In this document: positions 60,052 to 64,000 of the stretch, piece by piece
How the letters are laid out: every line of letters starts with the position of its first letter
How positions within the stretch are numbered: the stretch's first letter is position 1
Assembly: GCA_039817385.1 (NCBI GenBank)
Contig: JBCBVY010000004.1
Coordinates: forward strand, 310,001-374,000
Length of the DNA stretch: 64,000 bases
From: JBCBCP01 sp039817385
Lineage (GTDB): Bacteria > Pseudomonadota > Alphaproteobacteria > Rhodobacterales > Rhodobacteraceae
Direction of reading: 5' to 3'
The notes under the pieces: model-generated
What the model was told of the DNA's origin: nothing
The model's input: only the letters and a program-made list of their open reading frames with translations
Database searches by the model: none
Position numbers and translations under genes: made by a program

Positions 60052-60771
60052 TCACAAAGGGCTGGTTTGTGTCTGGCGCGGCGGCATTGCAGCCGCTGTG
60101 CGCGGGCCAAGGCCGGGCAGCGCTCTGAGCTCCGAAAGCCGCGCGATCTGGTGATCCGGCTGCCAGTCGTAGCTGTCCGGCCAGGAGATGCCATTCGGGA
60201 ACCAGATCGTCTTCATCTGCACGCCGCGCGCGCCGATCATGTCGGCCTGCGGCGTATCACCGACAAAGGCGCAGTCCTGCGGGGCCACCCCAAGACGCGC
60301 CGCCGCGCGCTCAAAAATTTCCGCGTCCGGCTTGCGGCACCCCTCCGCCTCCGAGATGAGCGTAACATCGACCAGCCGGTCAAGGCCCAGCGCAAGGATA
60401 CTGCGCTGCTGCATATGGGTTTCCCCATTCGTGATGATCCCGAGGGACATGCCCGCGCGCCGCAGCGCATTCAGAGTTTGCCGCATCCCCGGAAAGGGCT
60501 GCGCGAAGCGCCAGAAATTGGTCTCATAGTCCAGGAAATAGCCGCGCCAGATATCCGGCGCGGCGTGGCCCATCTCTGCGAAAATCTGGGGATAGACCAC
60601 GGTTTTGTGCACGTTGTTCCGATCGTCCAGCTCCACGAAGCGGCATGCGAGCGCGTCCGCGCTCTCGAAACTGCCAAAATCGGACGCGAACTGGTGCGCG
60701 ATGAAGCTGCCCAGCGAGGCAACCCGGTCAAAAAGCGTCTCGTCGAGGTCAAAGAGGACGGCTTTGACCAT
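60052..60771 (-). CDS. HAD-superfamily hydrolase
   Basis: 239 residues. Motif I FDLDETLFD (D8, D10), motif II IITNGETHMQ, and the C-terminal VFVGDTPQADMIGARG (motif IV form) give a complete HAD phosphatase. Helical cap domain between residues about 16 and 90. Phosphatase-type role in the phosphonate pathway is inferred only from position between the transporter and phnM. Confidence 0.88.
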   Translation of the reverse strand: MVKAVLFDLDETLFDRVASLGSFIAHQFASDFGSFESADALACRFVELDDRNNVHKTVVYPQIFAEMGHAAPDIWRGYFLDYETNFWRFAQPFPGMRQTLNALRRAGMSLGIITNGETHMQQRSILALGLDRLVDVTLISEAEGCRKPDAEIFERAAARLGVAPQDCAFVGDTPQADMIGARGVQMKTIWFPNGISWPDSYDWQPDHQIARLSELRALPGLGPRTAAAMPPRQTQTSPL

Positions 60772-60777
60772 GAAGGC

Positions 60778-61200
60778 TTACCAGAACTTCCACCACGGGC
60801 GGGTGGTCTCTTCTTCCTCGGCGGCTGCGTCCGCTGCGGCGGCGGCTGCTTCGGCTTCGGCCTCTGCGGCTTCGGTCGCGGCGAACACCTCTGTTGCGCC
60901 GTCTTCGGCAATCTTCAGCGCTTCGGCAAGCTGGGCCTTGGCCGCCTCTGGGTCGCCTTCGCCGCAGGCCGCAAAGGCTTCTTCCATCATGCCCTGCGCG
61001 GTTGCCGCGGCAGCGTCGGTTGTGCGGGGCAGTTGCAGGCGGATGCGCGCGCGCAGCATCAGCGCGTCGGTGTCATCACAGGCGTCGATCAGCGCCTGAA
61101 ACGCGGCATCGGTGTCGGTGGCGGTGCCGGCCTGCTGGGTCTGGGCGTGGGCGGCGGCGGGCAGCGCGAGCGCAAGCGCGATCAACGAGGTTCGAAACAT
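60778..61200 (-). CDS. small secreted Ala/Glu-rich protein
   Basis: 140 residues. Signal peptide MFRTSLIALALALPAAAHAQ, then an acidic helical region with a 40-residue run rich in Ala and Glu near the C-terminus, ending TRPWWKFW. The start at 61200 is supported by AGGAGA 6 bases upstream; the other in-frame ATG at 61218 lies before that site. Function unknown. Lies between phnE and the HAD gene with 6-21 base gaps, so co-transcribed with phosphonate uptake. Confidence 0.75.
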   Translation of the reverse strand: MFRTSLIALALALPAAAHAQTQQAGTATDTDAAFQALIDACDDTDALMLRARIRLQLPRTTDAAAATAQGMMEEAFAACGEGDPEAAKAQLAEALKIAEDGATEVFAATEAAEAEAEAAAAAADAAAEEEETTRPWWKFW

Positions 61201-61221
61201 GATGTCTCTCCTGAGCATGGG

Positions 61222-62586
61222 TTAGGCCTTCTCGATCCCGATCAGCGCGCGGCGCAGGCGGGCGGACATCGCGTCCATCAGCATGACCGTGCCCAGCACC
61301 AGAAGCGCCATGTAAGCTACGTTCTCAAAGTCATTGCCGGTTTGCAGCGCGCCGAGGAATTGCAGGCCGATACCCCCGGCCCCCATCGCGCCAATGATGA
61401 CCGCTCCGCGGGTGTTGGATTCGAGGTAGTAAAGCGATTGCGAGATGAAGATCGGCATGATCTGCGGAAGGATGCCAAAGCGGTGCTGCTGCACCTTGGA
61501 TGCGCCGGTGGATTGCATCCCCTCACGCTGGTTCTTGTCAGCGTTCTCAATCGCCTCGGACATCAGCTTGCCCAGCGTGCCGGTGTCGGTGAAGGCAATC
61601 GCAAAGATGCCGGTAAAAAGGCCCGGGCCGAAAGCACGCAGGAAGATCAGCGACCAGATCAGCGTGTCGATCCCCCGCAGCGTGTCAAAGCTGCGCCGCA
61701 GGATAAAACGCGGCAGCCAGAAGGGTTGCACGTTGCGCGCGGCCATGAAGGCGAGCGGCAGGCCCACGCCAGCGGCAATCATCGTGCCAAGCAGCGCCAT
61801 AAAGATCGTCTCAAGCATCGCATAAAGGACGGTGCCGTGCCCCCAGAGGGTGTTGTCGCGGAATTCGGTCCAGACCAGCATCGCATTGGACATCTCCGGC
61901 ACCACGCGGTCGCCCGAGAACATCAGAGCCACGGCCGAAAAGAAGCCGACATCGCGCAGCGGGCTGTCAAAATCGAACCAGAAATAGGCCCAACCCACCT
62001 CGTAGCGGTGCGCTTCGACCCGGATGGTGCCGACCTGCAGACGCTCGAAGAGCGAGGGGCGCACTTCGACCTTGTTCGCGGTCTGGCGGATCCATTCGGG
62101 CAGGTCTTCGGGGCGATCTTCATACCCGACGACAAAGGGCTTTCCATCCGCATTGAGGCGGAACACGAAGGTTTCGTCCTGATCCGGCCAGTCCAGCGTG
62201 ATCTCGTCATCGTAATAGGTGACAATCCCGCCATTGCCGAAGGTGATCTGCCGCCCGCCATCGTCTTGCTGTGCAAACCAGTCGGGCTTGGGCTCGTACA
62301 CCTGCCGGTGCCCGCCTTCAAACGCGACCTGCACGTTTTCCGGCTCCGACCAGCGCATCGTGATGTGGTCCTTGTGCGCGTAAGTATCGAGCACGAAGAG
62401 CGCCGCGCGATCGGGCCGCCACTTGCTGGCGAGCGAGCCGATGTCGAACTGCACCCAGGAAAAGCTCAGGTAGGCGAGGATGATGGCCAACGCGCCAAAG
62501 AACCAGACGCGGTGGCGGCGCGCGGCCTTGTCGGCGGCGGCCTCAGCTTCGGCGAGGTTGCCAAAATCAGCGTCAATAGCGGTCAT
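61222..62586 (-). CDS. phnE: phosphonate ABC permease PhnE with large periplasmic insert
   Basis: 454 residues, about 170-200 more than standard PhnE. TM1 at about 28-45, then a beta-rich periplasmic insert of about 160 residues (QVYEPKPDWFAQQDDGG..., YYDDEITLDWPDQDE), then the normal BPD permease domain with GIDTLIWSLIFLRAFGPG and the EAA-type loop with EAIENADKNQREGMQSTGAS. The ATG overlaps the other phnE stop by 4 bases. Two unlike permeases (one long, one short) form one importer. Confidence 0.92.
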   Translation of the reverse strand: MTAIDADFGNLAEAEAAADKAARRHRVWFFGALAIILAYLSFSWVQFDIGSLASKWRPDRAALFVLDTYAHKDHITMRWSEPENVQVAFEGGHRQVYEPKPDWFAQQDDGGRQITFGNGGIVTYYDDEITLDWPDQDETFVFRLNADGKPFVVGYEDRPEDLPEWIRQTANKVEVRPSLFERLQVGTIRVEAHRYEVGWAYFWFDFDSPLRDVGFFSAVALMFSGDRVVPEMSNAMLVWTEFRDNTLWGHGTVLYAMLETIFMALLGTMIAAGVGLPLAFMAARNVQPFWLPRFILRRSFDTLRGIDTLIWSLIFLRAFGPGLFTGIFAIAFTDTGTLGKLMSEAIENADKNQREGMQSTGASKVQQHRFGILPQIMPIFISQSLYYLESNTRGAVIIGAMGAGGIGLQFLGALQTGNDFENVAYMALLVLGTVMLMDAMSARLRRALIGIEKA

Positions 62587-63443
62587 TGCTTCGCTCCAAT
62601 CAGCTTCGAGCGGATCCAGTCCGACAGGTAATCAAGAAGAATAATGGTCACGACGAGCAGCACGAAAATCGCGATCACCCGCCCCCCATCGCGCCACTGG
62701 ATCATGGTGGACAGCGCCTGCCCGATCCCGCCCGCGCCAAAGAAGCCAAGGATGGTCGAGGCGCGTACGTTAATTTCCAGGCGCAGGATGGTGTAGGAAA
62801 AGATGATCGGCATCACCTGCGGGAAGACGCCAAAGCGGATGCGGCTGACCCAGCCCGCGCCGACAGACTCAAGCCCTTCGAGCGGCTTGACGTCGATATT
62901 CTCGATCGCTTCGGAGAACTGTTTGCCGAACACGCCGATCGTGTGGATGAAGATCGCGATCACCGCGGGCAGCAGGCTTTTGCCCATCAGATACAGCAGC
63001 ACCAGCGCGATCACGATTTCCGGGAAAGAGCGGAACAGATCAAGCATCCGGCGGGTAAAGGTGACGACCACCTTCGATTTCACGATGTTCTGCGCGGCAA
63101 AGCACGAAATCGGGATCGAGACGATAAAGGCCAGAAAGGTGGACAGCAGCGCCATGTTCAGCGTCAGGAACAGGTCCGGCATGAACTCCAGCACGCGGCC
63201 GAACCAGCGGGCAAAGCCCAGCTCCCATGCCATCGCGAACATGTCGATGGGGAAGTCGAAAATCTTGACGATGCCCTGGCTGAAGGCCGTCGCGTTGGCG
63301 GAATTCGCCATGTCGATCCCAAAGAGGACCACACCGGCGGTCACGAGGATCCCGATGATCGTGTAGATCGTCTTGCGCCGCTGCAGAACCTTTAGCTCTG
63401 TCTCAAGCGCTTCAAGATGGCTGGGCAGGGTCGTCATTGACAT
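62583..63443 (-). CDS. phnE: phosphonate ABC permease PhnE, short subunit
   Basis: 286 residues, six helices. Standard PhnE pattern: FRSFPEIVIALVLLYLMGKSL and the EAA-type EAIENIDVKPLEGLESVGA. It precedes the long phnE and follows phnD. Confidence 0.93.
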   Translation of the reverse strand: MSMTTLPSHLEALETELKVLQRRKTIYTIIGILVTAGVVLFGIDMANSANATAFSQGIVKIFDFPIDMFAMAWELGFARWFGRVLEFMPDLFLTLNMALLSTFLAFIVSIPISCFAAQNIVKSKVVVTFTRRMLDLFRSFPEIVIALVLLYLMGKSLLPAVIAIFIHTIGVFGKQFSEAIENIDVKPLEGLESVGAGWVSRIRFGVFPQVMPIIFSYTILRLEINVRASTILGFFGAGGIGQALSTMIQWRDGGRVIAIFVLLVVTIILLDYLSDWIRSKLIGAKQ

Positions 63444-63473
63444 GGGTGAAACGCCTTTTGGGGCAAAGGATGT

Positions 63474-63501
63474 GGGCGCGCGAAGTTGCCTCCGCGCGCC
63501 C
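63474..63501 (-). other. GC-rich hairpin between phnD and phnE
   Basis: GGGCGCGCG (63474-63482) and CGCGCGCCC (63493-63501) form nine perfect pairs with a 10-base loop, 17 bases after phnD. No U-run follows. Like the oppA-oppB terminator it may lower permease expression, or protect the phnD mRNA end. Confidence 0.75.
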
Positions 63502-63518
63502 GAATGGTGCGAAGGGGC

Positions 63519-64000
63519 TTAGTTGCTCTTCGCCGCTTCGATCTTGGCCTGACGTGCCTTCACGATGACCTCGTAGAAGGAGTGGTCAACCGGGACCCAT
63601 GCCTTCACGATGCCGTTCGCAATGTTCTCGGCGCAGACCGGATCGTTTTCCAGGATCCACTGCTTCATGCCGAGCATGGTGTCCTTGGCTTCCTGCGGCA
63701 GGGACTTCTTCATGACGATCGGGCCGTTCGGGATCAGGTTGGAGGACCAGATCTGACGGATGTCGTCCATGTTCAGGATGCCCTTGTCGACCATCTTGCG
63801 CAGGTTGCCGGAGGTGTAGCCTTCTTCCCATGCGCCAACGCCGGAGACCCAGGTCACAGCCGCGTCAACGTCGCCGTTCAGCACGGCCAGAACGCCGTTC
63901 TCGTGGCCGCCCTGGAATTCGGTGGAGGCGAAGAACTCGTCGAGCGGGCCCAGCTGGTCGGCCAGTTCGATGGAGGGGATCAGGAAGCCGGATGTGGAGT
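63519..64000 (-). CDS. phnD: phosphonate ABC substrate-binding protein PhnD (partial)
   Basis: The minus-strand coding frame is open to the right edge (about 160 codons visible). The C-terminal half of a PhnD/SBP_bac_12 protein: TEFQGGHENGVLAVLNGDVDAA, IWSSNLIPNGPIVMKKSLP, KAWVPVDHSFYEVIV. N-terminus, signal peptide and any upstream phnC lie outside the window. First visible gene of the phosphonate operon. Confidence 0.9.
   Translation of the reverse strand, partial: STSGFLIPSIELADQLGPLDEFFASTEFQGGHENGVLAVLNGDVDAAVTWVSGVGAWEEGYTSGNLRKMVDKGILNMDDIRQIWSSNLIPNGPIVMKKSLPQEAKDTMLGMKQWILENDPVCAENIANGIVKAWVPVDHSFYEVIVKARQAKIEAAKSN

Noticed and set aside
59251..62631. A 1126-codon open frame on the + strand across phnM, HAD and phnE
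   Set aside because: It spans several real minus-strand genes and its translation is Arg/His/Gly/Asp-rich with no domain, so it is a shadow.
1..64000. tRNA, rRNA, CRISPR array, IS element or prophage
   Set aside because: I looked for cloverleaf-like ends with GTTC-A motifs, regular direct repeats with spacers, transposase and phage genes, and saw none; a search with tRNAscan-SE or Infernal would settle the RNA genes.

Overview
The window is a stretch of a GC-rich alphaproteobacterial chromosome. The gene content points to the Rhodobacterales/Roseobacter group: ruvCAB beside a DUF1127 protein, DUF484-xerC, a phosphatidylcholine synthase, ycjX/ycjF, the iron regulator sites typical of Irr, TRAP transporters, and many 4-bp ATGA/GTGA stop-start overlaps. 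No rRNA, tRNA, CRISPR array, transposase or phage integrase was seen.

Layout. 1-16 kb is mostly housekeeping: a YbgC thioesterase, a MazG-like enzyme, ruvB-ruvA-ruvC (minus strand), a DUF1127 protein, prmA, a MATE and an MFS transporter, priA, a small transaldolase, DUF484-xerC, pcs and an O6-alkylguanine methyltransferase. 16-28.5 kb holds ileS, a cyclic-nucleotide-domain/thioredoxin-reductase-like fusion, ycjF-GNAT-ycjX, truA, and a three-gene operon (M19 dipeptidase, an unknown 531-residue protein, a small possible DUF3726 protein). 28.5-30.5 kb looks worn: an anti-sigma-K-like protein lacking its sigma-binding part and a broken MarR gene, followed by an FAD amine/amino-acid oxidoreductase. 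30.5-35.5 kb is an RND efflux pair with a divergent TetR gene and a palindromic operator between them. 35.7-37.2 kb is a small AT-rich insert with two genes of unknown function. 37.2-41.5 kb has a sulfatase and an iron block (iron-binding protein, HemP, DUF1289, Dps) flanked on both sides by Irr-type boxes. 41.6-50.6 kb is a catabolic locus: TetR, a TRAP transporter, a cyclase, an FAH-family enzyme, OsmC, a dimethylglycine-dehydrogenase-like flavoprotein and another TetR. 50.6-58.7 kb (minus) carries a PHP hydrolase, GNAT, a methyltransferase and a complete peptide/opine-type ABC transporter. 58.9-64 kb (minus) is a phosphonate uptake locus (phnD partial, two phnE, a small Ala/Glu-rich protein, a HAD hydrolase, phnM); it runs off the right edge.

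How the parts work together. Several operons supply small nitrogen or phosphorus compounds: TRAP uptake feeds oxidation/hydrolysis enzymes, the Opp system feeds peptide-like substrates, and PhnDE with PhnM handles phosphonates. Two binding-protein genes (oppA, afuA) end in strong terminators and a third (phnD) in a hairpin, which would let them be made in excess over downstream genes. Intergenic DNA is rich in palindromes: an 83-bp element in two inverted copies, a three-hairpin tandem array, and shorter relatives.

I did not find a clear defence system or an obviously new machine. The most promising unknowns are the catabolic locus at 41.6-50.6 kb, the dipeptidase operon, the cyclic-nucleotide/reductase fusion lacking its redox cysteines, and the AT-rich insert.
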